This document shows, in pieces, positions 24,000 through 35,936 of a stretch of 64,000 bases of DNA. The position numbers and the translations under genes are program-made. The stretch is taken from positions 10,195,699-10,259,698 of the forward strand of contig NC_080713.1 in NCBI RefSeq assembly GCF_019097595.1, given 5' to 3'. The number at the start of each line of letters is the position of its first letter. Position 1 is the stretch's first letter. A model generated the notes under the pieces. That model saw only the letters and a program-made list of their open reading frames with translations, searched no databases and had not been told where the DNA came from. The stretch comes from Hemibagrus wyckioides. Lineage: Eukaryota; Chordata; Actinopteri; Siluriformes; Bagridae.

Positions 24000-26900
24000 G
24001 AGTCTTCTTCTTTCGGTTTTTCTCTTCAGGGGTCGCCACAGTGAATCATCTCTCTCCACCTATCCCTAACTTCTGCATCCTCAACACTTGCACCCACTAG
24101 CTTCATATCCTCATTTACATCCATATATCTCCTCTTTGGCCTTCCTCTTTGCTTCCTGCCTGGCAGCTCCATGTCCAACATTTTCCTACCAATATACTCA
24201 CTCTCCCTCCTCTGAACATGTTTAAACCATCTTAATCTGGCCTCCCTAACTTTGTCCCCCAAACATCCAACATGAGCTGTCCCTCTGATGTACTCGTTCC
24301 TAATCCTGTCCAACCTTGTCACTCCCAGAGAGAACCTCAACATCTCCAGCTCTTACTCCTGTCTCTTCCTCAGTGACACTGTCTCTAAACCATACAGCAT
24401 GACTGGTCTCACCACTGTCTTGTACACCTTCCTCTTGATTCTCGCTGATATCTTTTCTCCACCCATTCCAACCTGCCTGCACTCGCTTCTTTACCTCTTT
24501 CCCACATTCTCCATTACTCTGGACTGTTGACCCCAATTATTTAAACTTCTGTACCTTCTTCACCTCTTCACCCTGTAATCTTACTGTTCCACTTTCCTCC
24601 CTTTCATTCACACACATGTACTCAGTCTTACTATGACATTCTTTCATCCCTCTTCTCTCCAGCACAAACCTCCACCTCTCCAGGTTTTCCTCCACCTGCT
24701 CCCTGCTTTCACTACAGATCACAATGTCATCTGCAAACATCATTGTCCAAGGAGACTCCTGTCTGACCTCCTCTGACAACTGGTCCATCACCATAGCAAA
24801 CAGGAAGGGGCTCAGAGCCGATCCCTGATGCAGTCCCTCTTCCACTTTGAGCTCCTCTGTCTGACCTACAGCACACCTCACCACTGTCCTGCTCCTCTCA
24901 TACATGTCCTGCACCACTCTGACATACTCTGACATACTCTGCTACTCCTGACTTCTCCATACAGTAGCGCAGCTCATCTTTTGGCACCCTGTCATATGCT
25001 TTCTCCAAGTCTACACACAGTGCAACTCTCTCTGACCATCCCTATACTACTCCATCAAAATTCTCAGAGCAAAAATTGCATCTGTTGTGCTCTTTCTGGG
25101 CATGAAGCCATACTGCTGCTCGCAAATTTCTACTACCTTCCTTAACCTAACTTCCACTACTCTTTCTCATAGCTTCATTGTATGGCTCATCAACTTTATC
25201 CCCCTATAGTTGCTGCAACTCTGCACATCACCCTTATCCTTAAAGATCAGCACTAATACACTTCTTTTCCATTCCTAAGGCATCTTCTCACTCTCTAAAA
25301 CCCTGTTAAACAAACCAGTTAAAAATTCCACTGCTGCTTCTCCTAGACACTTCCAGACCTCCACCAGGATGTCATCAGGACCAACTGCCTTTCCACTTTT
25401 CATAGTCTTCAAAGCCTTCCTGACTTTATCCTTTATAATCTTATCTACTTTCTGTTCCACAGAGTTCACCCATTCTACTCTTTTTCCCTCTCATTTTTCA
25501 CATTCATCAGCTCTTCAAAGTACTCCTTCCATCTCATCTGTACACTCTCCTCACTTGTGAGCACTTTTCCATCTCTATCCTTAATAACTCTAACTTGCTG
25601 CACATCCTTCCCATCTCGATCCCTCTGCCTAGATAACCTGTACAAGTCCTTCTCTCCTTCTTTAGTGTCTAACCTAGTGTATAACTTGTAATTTGCCTTC
25701 TGCTTGGCCTTAGACACCTCCCTCTTCACTCTGCACTGTAACTCCTTGTATTCCTGTCTCTTCTCTTCAGTCCTGTCCATGTCCCACTTCTTCTTGGCTA
25801 ACCTCTTCCTCTGAATACTATCCTGAACTTCCTCATTCTACCGCCAAGTCTCCTTATCTTCTTTCCTCCTTCCAGATGACACATCCAGCACCTTTCTTCC
25901 TGTCTCACTTCTGCTGTAGTTTCCCAGTCATCTGGCAACACTACCTGACCACCCAGAGCCGGCCTCAACTTCTGTCTAATTTCCTCACAACATTCCTCCT
26001 TTTTCAGCTTCCACCACTTGGTTTGCTTCTCTATGTCTATCTTTGACCTCTTCTTCTTACAGACGATCAAAGTCATCCTACACACCACCATCCTATTCTG
26101 TCTGGCTACACTCTCTTCCACTACCACTTTACAGTCACTAATCTCTTTCAGATTGCCTCTTCTACATAGGATGTAGTCTACCTGTGTGTTTCTACCTCCA
26201 CTCTTGTAAGTCACTCTATGCTCCTCCCTCTTCTGAAAATAAGTGTTAACCACAGCCCATCCTCTTAGTGAAGTCCACTATCTGTCCTTCAAGGTTCCTT
26301 TCCTTAACTCTAAACTTGCCCATCACCTCCTCATCACCTGTTCCCCTCACCAACATGTCCATTAAAATCTGCTCCTATCACCACTCTCTCACCCGTGGGA
26401 ATACTCTCTATCACCTCATTTAATTCACTCCAGAATCTCTCTTTCTCCTCGAACCCACAGCCAACCTGTGGGGCATAATCTCTAACAACATGCAACATCA
26501 CCCCTTCAATCTCTAACTTCAGACTCATCACTCTGTCTGACACTCTCTTCACCTCCAGAACATTCCTCACAAACTCCTCCTTCAGGACCACACCTACCCC
26601 ATTTATCATATTATCCACATCATAATAATACAGGAGCAGCTTGAATCCACACCATAACCATAGAGGAGCAGCTTGAATCCTGCTCCTATACTACGAGCCT
26701 TGCTACCCTTCCACCTGGTCTCCTGTACACACAGTATATCCACATTCCTTCTCTCCATCATATCAGCCAGCTCTTTCCCTGTCATAGTACCAACATTTAG
26801 AGTCCCTATTCTCAGTCCTACACTCTTACCTTTCCTCTTCTCTCTCTGGCTACGTACTCTCCTCCCTACTCTACTTCTTAGACCAACAGTAGTCCAATTT

Positions 26901-27116
26901 CCACCGGCGCCGATGGCGGTCATTGTTAACCTCGGCCTTGACTGATTTGGAATGAAATTCAGAGTACTGACGATTCGTATGATTAAATTTGACATTCGCA
27001 TGATAAAATTAATATTTTACACCGGATGCCCTTCCTGATGCAACCCTCTCTATTTATCCAGGCTTGGGACTGGCACAGAAGTCACTGGGCTGTGACCCCC
27101 CATGTCTAGATTATAT
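24000..27116 (-). mobile_element. Near full-length RTE-type LINE
   Basis: The element lies on the minus strand between direct repeats TGACTATACA (23990-23999 and 27117-27126). Its 3' end reads on minus 'ggcgacccctgaagag' then an (AAGAAG) tail. Its 5' end carries the 'gggttgcatcaggaaggg' leader on the minus strand. At 3.1 kb it spans endonuclease and RT without major 5' truncation, unusual among LINEs in this window. It interrupts the HECT-like gene of the large TIR element. Confidence 0.85.
24026..27001 (-). pseudogene. RTE-type endonuclease/reverse transcriptase ORF, broken
   Basis: The protein nicks target DNA and reverse-transcribes its RNA. On the minus strand an APE-type endonuclease begins with GLRIGTLNVGTMTGKEL and DILCVQETRWKG (26720-26830). 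It continues with ERVVIGADFNGHVGEGN (26334-26395) and VTYKSGGRNTQVDYILCRRG (~26130-26200). The RT has MKSGKAVGPDDILVEVWK (25330-25400), LHQGSALSPFLFAMVMDQL (24780-24840) and MMFADDIVIC (24715-24745, catalytic FADD). The C-terminus RIRNEYIRGTAHVGCLGDK to MIHCGDP (24026-24300) is typical of the CFDP2/BovB-like RTE group. The frame changes or stops at about seven places, so it is inactive. Confidence 0.85.
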
Positions 27117-28312
27117 TGACTATACATAGTGGTTGCTTAAAATCACAATGAGGGAAATGCTGCTGTTATGCACCAATCCACAAATAAACATAAATGATCT
27201 CCTTATGATGTCTGAAAAGAAATTTAAAGACTTTTATAAAGACATAGAGGAAGGACAGTACATACTTCTTTACCCAGATGGCACCAAAGTCATTAATGTT
27301 CCAGCGACATCTAGGCACTGAAAAACTCAAAACTGAAGTTGGAAAGGCATATGCAAGGATAAACTTCTTTTTTTGCAGAATGAAGGATTTTGAAGGTTAG
27401 TTTTACAGAATTCATGTACTGTTTTGTTTTTAAGTGTAGTAACATGGTTTGTTCTGTGTCTAGGAGAACAGGTTCAGAGTTCAGAATCAGACACAGAAGT
27501 TGTCATAAGAACACAGAATACTGAGGTATCTGACCTGGCTGACACACTGGTAAGGTTAATAAATGAAATTTATTTTCAATTGTTGAAAAAATATATATTT
27601 TTGTTTAAATCAATTATCATGATTCTTCTTTTAGCCAATAAGCACTTGGCATACAAGCACACCAGAAAAAAAGTATGAATAATAAAATGTAAGCTGTTTT
27701 TAATCTTGACATGATTTATGTTCACTATAAAAGCAGAACAAATGGGATATTGTATATCAGTACTTATGTTCTATAAAACATCTCATTACATCTGCGTTCT
27801 ATCTGTAGTGATTGTGATTTGGAACCATTTGCAGGAAGTGTAGTAGAGGTTATTGTTTATAGTGGTTTGAACTTATTAGTCTGAATAACATTACCTGTGT
27901 ATGGTTCCTGGATCCTTCAACAATCTAATCTTAGTATCTTTTTATTGTGAGGCCTTTTAATGACATTGTAGATACAGTTAAAAATAAATAAATAAAAAAA
28001 ACGTTGATAAGGCCTGATTTTGTTTTTAAGGTAATGCTTTCAGATTCAAACGATCACTGTCCAGGTACATCAGTGCATGCAACAAATAACCAGTGTTATA
28101 GATTTGAATGGTTTATTAAATATTTCCTTTATGTACTTGGAGCAATAAATTTGTATGTTTTTAATTTGTTCATGCTTTCTTATTGGTAGAGAATACATGG
28201 ATGTGTATGCACCTGTGACTACTAAGGAGGATGAGCTTGAAACCACAGCACAAGAAGATGGGGCAGTCAGAGGTCTTGACTTCCCACAACCAATACATTA
28301 AGCTACAAAATA

Positions 28313-29553
28313 CACTATATTGCCAAAAGTATTCGCTCACCCATCCAAATAATCAGAATCAGGTGTTCCAATCACTTCCATGGCCACAGGTGTATAAAAT
28401 CAAGCACCTAGGCATGCAGACTGTTTTTACAAACATTTGTGAAAGAATGGGTCGCTCTCAGGAGCTCAGTGAATTCCAGCGTGGAACTGTGATAGGATGC
28501 CACCTGTGCAACAAATCCAGTCATGAAATTTCCTCGCTCCTAAATATTCCACAGTCAACTGTCAGCTGTATTATAAGAACGTGGAAGTGTTTGGGAACGA
28601 CAGCAACTCAGCCACGAAGTAGTAGGCCATGTAAACTGACGGAGCGGGGTCAGCGGATGCTGAGGTGCATAGTGCGAAGAGGTTGCCAACTTTCTGCAGA
28701 GTCAATCGCTACAGATCTCCAAACTTAATGTGGCCTTCAGATTAGCTCAAGAACAGTGCGCAGAGAGCTTCATGGAATGGGTTTCCATGGCCAAGCAGCT
28801 GCATCCAAGCCATACATCACCAAGTGCAATGCAAAGCGTCGGATGCAGTGGTGTAAAGCACGCCGCCCCTGGACTCTAGAGCAGTGGAGACACGTTCTCT
28901 GGAGTGACGAATCGCGCTTCTCCATCTGGCAATCTGATGGACGAGTCTGGGTTTGGTGGTTGCCAGGAGAACGGTACTTGTCTGACTGCATTGTGCCAAG
29001 TGTAAAGTTTGGTGGAGGGGGGATTATGGTGTGGGGTTGTTTTTCAGGAGCTGGGCTTGGCCCCTTAGTTCCAGTGAAAGGAACTCTGAATGCTTCAGCA
29101 TACCAAGACATTTTGGACAATTACATGCTCCCAACTTTGTGGGAACAGTTTGGAGCTGGCCCCTTCCTCTTCCAACATGACTGTGCACCAGTGCACAAAG
29201 CAAGGTCCATAAAGACATGGATGACAGAGTCTGGTGTGGATGAACTTGACTGGCCTGCACAGAGTCCTGACCTCAACCCGATAGAACACCTTTGGGATGA
29301 ATTAGAGCGGAGACTGAGAGCCAGGCCTTCTCGTCCAACATCAGTGTGTGACCTCACAAATGCGCTTCTGGAAGAATGGTCAAAAATTCCCATAAACACA
29401 CTCCTAAACCTTGTGGACAGCCTTCCCAGAAGAGTTGAAGCTGTTATAGCTGCAAAGGGTGGACCGACGTCATATTGAATCCTGGGAATGGGATGTCACT
29501 TAAGTTCATATGCGAGTCAAGGCAAGTGAGCGAATACTTTTGGCAATATAGTG
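28313..29553 (+). mobile_element. Full-length Tc1-like element, copy A
   Basis: Bounded by TA (28311-28312, 29554-29555) with perfect matching ends CACTATATTGCCAAAAGT and its reverse complement. At 1241 bp it lacks ~10 bp near the right subterminal part present in copies C and D. It sits inside the HECT-like gene of the large element, after the exon starting at 28190. Confidence 0.97.
28414..29478 (+). pseudogene. Tc1-like DD34E transposase, copy A (one stop)
   Basis: It encodes the enzyme that binds the TIRs, excises the element and reinserts it at TA. The frame from ATG 28414 (start MQTVFTNICERMGRSQ) runs 354 codons with a single in-frame TAA at 28726-28728 after SAESIATDLQT. Motifs include two helix-turn-helix regions (EISSLLNIPQSTVSCIIRTW; LSAESIATDL), the first aspartate in [11 protein letters not shown], the second in [11 protein letters not shown] and the glutamate in [12 protein letters not shown], with 34 residues between second D and E. 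A TATA-like 'gtataaaa' lies ~20 bp upstream. One substitution separates it from a complete frame, though other residues differ between copies. Confidence 0.95.
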
Positions 29554-29989
29554 TATGTTGATTGGAAATTATAAAATTTATAAATACCAATTACAGGGAT
29601 TCACTGTTTTCACTCTTTAGGGAACAAAGCAGTTTAACAGCTCCTGACATTATTTCAAATTTGGCCCTTGCCATTGTTCAGAAACGTGTCAGCAGATTCA
29701 GCATTGTGAGATCCAGTGTATTGGTCGGGGCAGTCAGAGTATTTATACATGTCTTACTCTCAGAATTCAATGACATGTTTGTTAAGTTCTCTGATGATGC
29801 TGGCACATTTAAAGAGAGTCTTGATATAGGTGGATCAAGGGAGGCTTCTCACTTTGCTGATGATCCAAGATGGTGGTGCGGCAGTAGCATGCAGCGGCCA
29901 CTCCAAACCAAAAATGGTGCTATTTTCCCAATATAGCCCGACTTTAGCATCATATGGACACCAGATACAACAGTGTTCATGTGTACGAC

Positions 29990-31277
29990 TGCCAGACGCT
30001 ACTGGATTATGGGAATTGTGCACCAGACAACATGCACGATGACCTACGAGAAAAGCTTTGTGATCTCAGCTTGCTGTGGAGACCAGGCCCCAAGCTCTCG
30101 GCGTCGCCTGATGCCGGTGGCTGGGAGAAGAGTCAACGGAAGTGGTGCGTGAGAAAGCGGAAGCACGGAAATAGGGCAGGTGTCCGTGCTAGGGTAAAAA
30201 CAAACCCTAGCCGGCCGGCACTCCCCTCCATACTGCTATCAAATGTCTGCTCCCTGGATAATAAACTGCACTACATCCGACTCCAGCAAACTGCATGGCG
30301 TGAGTACAGAGACTGCTGAGTTTTTGTTTTCACGGAGACGTGGCTCAGCGACAGAGTTCCGGACGTCGCCATTCAGCTAGGCGGGCTAACCGTGTTTCGT
30401 GCCGACAGGAATGCAGCCCTGTGCAGTATGACTCGTGCTCCCTAAATTCCATCAGCATGTGGACTTTGCAATGAGAGGGGTAAACACGCTGGATGTTGCT
30501 TACACAAACATTCCCGGCGCATATCGCGCTGCGCCCCACCCCCACCTCGGCTACTCAGACCACATCTCTGTTATGTTGATTCCAGCATATAGACCACTCG
30601 TCAGATGCTCTAAGCCGGTTCTGAAACAGGTTAAAACCTGGCCAGCAGGAGCCATCTCTGCTCTTCAGGACTGTTTTGAGTGCACTGACTGGGACATGTT
30701 TAGGAAGGCTGCAACCAACATCAGGAAGTGCATAGATGTCATGACTGTCTCCAAGTCCATCACCACACGCTCCAACCATGCCCTAAGAGCAGAACAGGCT
30801 AAACTGTCTCGAGCCATTAGAGAGGCAAAGTGAGTTAACCCACGGAAAGCTGCTGGATCAGACAACATTCCTGGCAGAGTGCTCAGGGAATGTGCAGAAC
30901 AGCTAGCAGATGTCTTCATGAACATCTTCAACATCTCCCTGAGCAGCGCCGTCATCCCAACGTGCCTAAAGTCGACCACCATCATCCCCATGCCGAAGAA
31001 GTCTCCAGTGTCCTGTCTTAACAACTACAGTCCCGTTGCACTCATACCCATCATCATGAAGTGCTTCGAGAGGCTCATCATGAGGCATATTAAGAACCTG
31101 CTGCCACCTTCACTTGACCCCATGCAGTTTGCGTATCATCCAAATTGCTCCACAGACAATGCCATCACCACAATCCTCCACCTGGCCCTCACACACCTGG
31201 ACAATAAAGACACTTACCTACGAATGCTGTTCATTGACTTCAGTTCAGCATTCAATATGATCATTCCTCATTCCTGA
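29990..31277 (+). pseudogene. L2-type LINE ORF2 remnant
   Basis: Endonuclease scraps: [18 protein letters not shown] (30230-30290), FTETWLSDRVPDVAIQLGG in a shifted frame (~30330-30390), then after a deletion [19 protein letters not shown] and [18 protein letters not shown] (30440-30600). After a second deletion at ~30832 the RT part begins with [20 protein letters not shown] (30845-30905). It continues with [20 protein letters not shown] and [17 protein letters not shown] (31225-31277), which contains the first catalytic aspartate. The YADD half of RT is absent. It is a dead internal-deletion copy with several stops. Confidence 0.8.
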
Positions 31278-31306
31278 GCTGGACACAGACACACACACAC
31301 ACACAC
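31274..31306. repeat. (CA)n microsatellite in LINE
   Basis: About 14 CA units within the L2 copy, between the truncated RT and the 3' UTR. Confidence 0.9.
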
Positions 31307-34300
31307 ACTAATTGTCCTGTTTGCACACACATGTCACTTTACATTTCACTTTACATTTTTATATTGATTCTGTGATCCTGTTTACGTGTGTCAATTTAAT
31401 ATTTGCACTCACTGTCTACACTGTTCTTTTGCACAAAGTCGGTCTATATGTTGTTTGTCTGCACTGTCTTGTCTCGTCAGCCTGTGCACTTCTGTTGTAT
31501 GTCTAGTCTTTTCTTGCAGATTAAATATAGTTTAGTTTTAACTCTATGTTTAGCTCAATGTTTGTCTGCGTCACTGTACTTTGTCTGTGTTATGTGTAGC
31601 ACCTTTGACCTAGGAGGAACGTTGTTTCATTTCACTGTGTACTGCATCAGCTATATATGGTTGAAGTGACAATAAAGCTTCTTTGACTTGACTTGACTGA
31701 TGAGCTGGCTGCAGTATCGCCCCATTTTTGATGGACCTCACAGTAGTTGCTACCTGGTGTACAATTCAGTTGTTATGTATTTAATATAAAAAGTGGTTTT
31801 CATTAACAAAGTCATATGTGTAAAAACATTCAGTCATTTGGCTTTACTTTTTATGACAGCTGTTAGGGAGGATGAGTATATGTTGGCAGGAAAAATGATT
31901 GCTGTGTCAATTGTGCATAGAGGACCAGGTCCCCATTTTCTTTCAAAAGACCTGGTAAACCACATTGTAGACTGTTGTATGTTTTGTTAACATTGCTAAT
32001 TTAACTACATTTCCCAGAATGCACTGTAACATTACTTTCCAGAGGTGTTCCGGTTGAAGTTGGTAGATATGAGAAACTCAGTAAAGAGACCAGTCATGTT
32101 AACTCTGTGTGTGTGATCTTATCCTTTATATACAGTTATTCTTCTGAAGATACAATAAAGTGGTAATGAGGATTCAGCATTTGTTCAAGCCGCATGTGTT
32201 ATGAGGATGCGGAAGTGAAGCGGCTTGACTGTGAAAACAGGAAAATACGAATCTGCTGCTAATTTGCATCTTGAAAAAAAGGGGAGGACAGACAAAGATT
32301 CAGATAAGTGACTGAAATGATTGTTAATGACTGAGAACGGAACAAAATGGCAAAATGGTTTTAGGCATAATGGGTCCGATTGATGAAGGCAGTGAGCAGT
32401 GGAGTTCTTATGCAGAATGATAAGTACAATGACAAATACTATTGCTCAAGATAAAGTTGAACCCACTTTTTTAACTGTGATGGGTCCAAAGACATTTACT
32501 CTATGCGTAACCTTCTACAAACAGAGAAACCGGAAGAGAAAACATATGAGCAAATAGTGAACACTCTCAAAGCACATTTCTCTCCAAATCAGCTCAAAGG
32601 AGAAACTGACAATATTTGTGGCAGTGCTAAAGAAATTAGCTGAACATTGTGAATTTGGTGATGCACTGAATGACACACTTTGGGACAGATTAGTGTGCGG
32701 ACTTCGCTGTGAGGGCATACAGAAAAGATTCTTAACTGAGAGCAACCAAAGAGCAATTGAACTGAGTGTGTCTATGGAACTGGCTGTTAAGGAAGCTAAG
32801 TAACTGAGCTCAAACAGTAAAGTGTATAAAATGGAGACTGAAAAACAAACAGAAAACAAAGCCCCATGTTTCCGTTGTGGTAAGAATGGGCACTCACCTG
32901 CCACGTGCTGGTTTAAGGACATGGAGTGCCACAGCTGTAAAATAAAAAAAGTACATATAGAGTGTGCATGTAGAAATAAAGCAGCAAAAGTAAAGATGCA
33001 GCAGAAAACAACATTCAGAAGGAAACAAAAGAAACAAGTATTTACAGTTGACCAAGAAAACAAGAGGAGGACAGACACAATGGGTGATGAACTTCCTTTG
33101 CATGTGCTCACTGTTGCAGGGGGAACCAAGGCATATAAAGTCACTGTGCTGCTGGAAGTACAGCCAGTGAAGATGGAGATTGACACTGGTGCTGCAGTGT
33201 CGCTTGTGTTGGAGATGGTATACAATGGAATACTGAGCCACCTGCCACTCAACCCCCGTGATGTGACCTTAAAACTTATGCTGGTGAATCAATGAGCCTA
33301 AAAGGCCTCATCCAGGTAACATTTGAACTAAACAAACAAACAAAAAAGCTGCCAGGTAAACTGGCAGGCCTTACACATGATGACATCTAAAACACTGGAT
33401 GTATAGAGTGTCCTTCGAAAACATAATGAAGTTTTCAAAAAGGAGTTAGGAAGCATGGAAGGAATTAATGTGAAATTGACTGTTGAGCCGGAATGCAAGC
33501 CAAAATTTTTAAAGGCCCGACTCCTGTCATATGCATGAGTCATATAGGCAAGCTTAACTGAACTCGTGAAGGATGGTATGCTGGAACCAGTCAATGTCAG
33601 TAAGTGGGCAACACCTATTGTTCCTGTTTTAAAGAAAGACAGAGGCATAAGAATTTGCGGGGACTTTAAAGTTGCCTCACATTAATGACCTCATCACAGG
33701 GCTGACTGGAAGGCAGAAATTCAGTAAAATCGATCTCAACCAAGCATATCTACAAATGAATGTTGAGAAACAGTCCTGAGAACTTCAACATCAATACACA
33801 CAAGAGCCTATTTTGGTATAAGCATTTATCATTCGGAATTACTTCGGCTCCATCTCTGTTTCAGCGAGCGATGGACCAGATTCTGGTGTGCCTTCCGCGA
33901 GTAGTGACATACTTGTGACCGGCACTGATGACAAATCACACTTGCAGCACCTGGACGCTACCCTCAAGAGACTGAAAGGGTATGGATTAAAAGTGCAGAA
34001 GGCCAAGTGTGAATTTTTCCAGTCTGCAGTCTGGGCAATGTCATTGATGCCTCTGGTCTGCATACGTCCCCATACAAGGTCAAAGGAGTTTAAGCAAAGC
34101 TGAAGCAAACAATGCTCAGATTGAATGTGAAGCATTGAGCATTGTATTTGGAGTGAGCAAGTTTTACTAGTATATTTTCAGAAGTTCACACGGCTAACCG
34201 ATCATCACCCACTAACTGTGATTTTTGGCCCTTACCATGGCACTCCCTCTCTTGCTGCTAATAGGATGCAAAGATGGGCTTTGCTATTATCTGCTCACAA

Positions 34301-34682
34301 CTACAACATCAAGTACCGGAAATCAGAATTGCACAGAAATGAGGACGGACTGTCCAGATTGCCAGTCGCTGACCAAATAAAAGAGGCAAAAGTAGCTGAA
34401 ATTTTCAACTTCAGTCGAGTGGAAAGGGTCCCAGTAACAGCTGTGCAAGCGTGCAAAGGCACGCGGAATGACCCTATCTTGTCTGAGGTCATGGATTTTG
34501 TCATGACAGGAAAAGGTGAGAATGATGACTTCATGACGACATCATGAACTCTTGGTGCAGACAGGCTGTTTGTTGTGGGGAAGGAAAGTGCTCATTCCAC
34601 CAGGACTGTGCAAATCAGTGCTGAAACAGCTGCATGCGGGACACTGTGGAATGGTCCACATGAAAGAGATTGCCAGAAGTTA

Positions 34683-35936
34683 CACTATATTGCCAAAAGT
34701 ATTCGCTCACCTGCCTTGACTCGCATATGAATTTAAGTGACATCCCATTCCTAATCCATAGGGTTCAATATGACATCGGTCCACCCTTTGCAGCTATAAC
34801 AGCTTCAACTCTTCTGGGAAGGCTGTCCACAAGGTTTAGGAGTGTGTTTATGGGAATTTTTGACCATTCTTCCAGAAGCGCATTTGTGAGGTCACACACT
34901 GATGTTGGACGAGAAGGCCTGGCTCTCAGTCTCTGCTCTAACTCATCCCAAAGGTGTTCTATTGGGTTGAGGTCAGGACTCGGGACTTGTGCAGGCCAGT
35001 CAAGTTCATCCACACCAGACTCTGTCATCCATGTCTTTATGGACCTTGCTTTGTGCACTGGTGCACAGTCATGTTGGAAGAGGAAGGGGCCAGCTCCAAA
35101 ATGTTCCCACAAAGTTGGGAGCATGGAATTGTCCAAAATGTCTTGGTATGCTGAAGCATTCAGAGTTCCTTTCACTGGAACTAAGGGGCCAAGCCCAGCT
35201 CCTGAAAAACAACCCCACACCATAATCCCCCCTCCACCAAACTTTACACTTGGCACAATGCAGTCAGACAAGTACCGTTCTCCTGGCAACTGCCAAACCC
35301 AGACTCGTCCATCAGATTGCCAGATGGAGAAGCGCGATTTGTCACTCCAGAGAACGCGTCTCCACTGCTCTAGAGTCCAGGGGCGGCGTGCTTTACACTA
35401 CTGCATCCGACGCTTTGCATTGCACTTGGTGATGTATGGCTTGGATGCAGCTGCCCGGCCATGGAAACCCATTCCATGAAGCTCTCTGCGCACTGTTCTT
35501 GAGCTAATCTGAAGGCCACATGAAGTTTGGAGGTCTGTAGCGATTGACTCTGCAGAAAGTTGACGACCTCTTCGCACTATGCGCCTCAGCATCTGCTGAC
35601 CCCGCTCCGTCAGTTTACGTGGCCTACCACTTCGTGGCTGAGTTGCTGTCGTTCCCAAACACTTCCATGTTCTTATAATACAGCTGACAGTTGACTGTGG
35701 AATATTTAGGAGCGAGGAAATTTCACGACTGGATTTGTTGCACAGGTGGCATCCTATCACAGTTCCACGCTGGAATTCACTGAGCTCCTGAGAGCGACCC
35801 ATTCTTTCACAAATGTTTGTAAAAACAGTCTGCATGCCTAGGTGCTTGATTTTATACACCTGTGGCCATGGAAGTGATTGGAACACCTGATTCTGATTAT
35901 TTGGATGGGTGAGAGAATACTTTTGGCAATATAGTG
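34683..35936 (-). mobile_element. Full-length Tc1-like element, copy B
   Basis: Flanked by TA at 34681-34682 and 35937-35938 with the same CACTATATTGCC ends as copies A, C and D. It is 1254 bp, carrying an extra 6 bp in the transposase. It interrupts the integrase zinc-finger region of Gypsy 1, whose frame resumes exactly when the Tc1 and one TA are ignored. Confidence 0.97.
34765..35835 (-). pseudogene. Tc1-like DD34E transposase, copy B (one stop)
   Basis: Same enzyme as copy A. The minus-strand frame from 35835 to 34765 is open except for a TAG at 35398-35400, at a tryptophan position (NAKRRMQ then stop). Other differences: the acidic residue after the first catalytic Asp is changed (SDKS for SDES, near 35338), and two residues are inserted just before the [15 protein letters not shown] block (near 34980), lengthening the DD34E spacing to 36. 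That spacing change alone would probably impair catalysis. Confidence 0.93.

Larger units (their letters stand above)
29864..31696 (+). mobile_element. L2-type LINE, internally deleted
   Basis: It interrupts the HECT-like reading frame. CTGATGA precedes (29857-29863) and follows (31697-31703) it, a 7-bp TSD. It starts with a 'ccaagatggtggtgcggc' leader typical of this LINE type and ends in AATAAAG plus a (CTTGA)n tail. A (CA)n run (31274-31306) sits in the 3' part. Confidence 0.85.

Noticed and set aside
29562..29936. 124-codon + frame as a stand-alone gene
   Set aside because: Its first part is the HECT N-lobe remnant and its end runs into the L2 insert after CTGATGA, so it is chimeric by insertion.
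30435..31277. Host gene resembling a nuclease/RT protein
   Set aside because: LINE 3' tail, TSD and deletions show it is an L2 retrotransposon copy.
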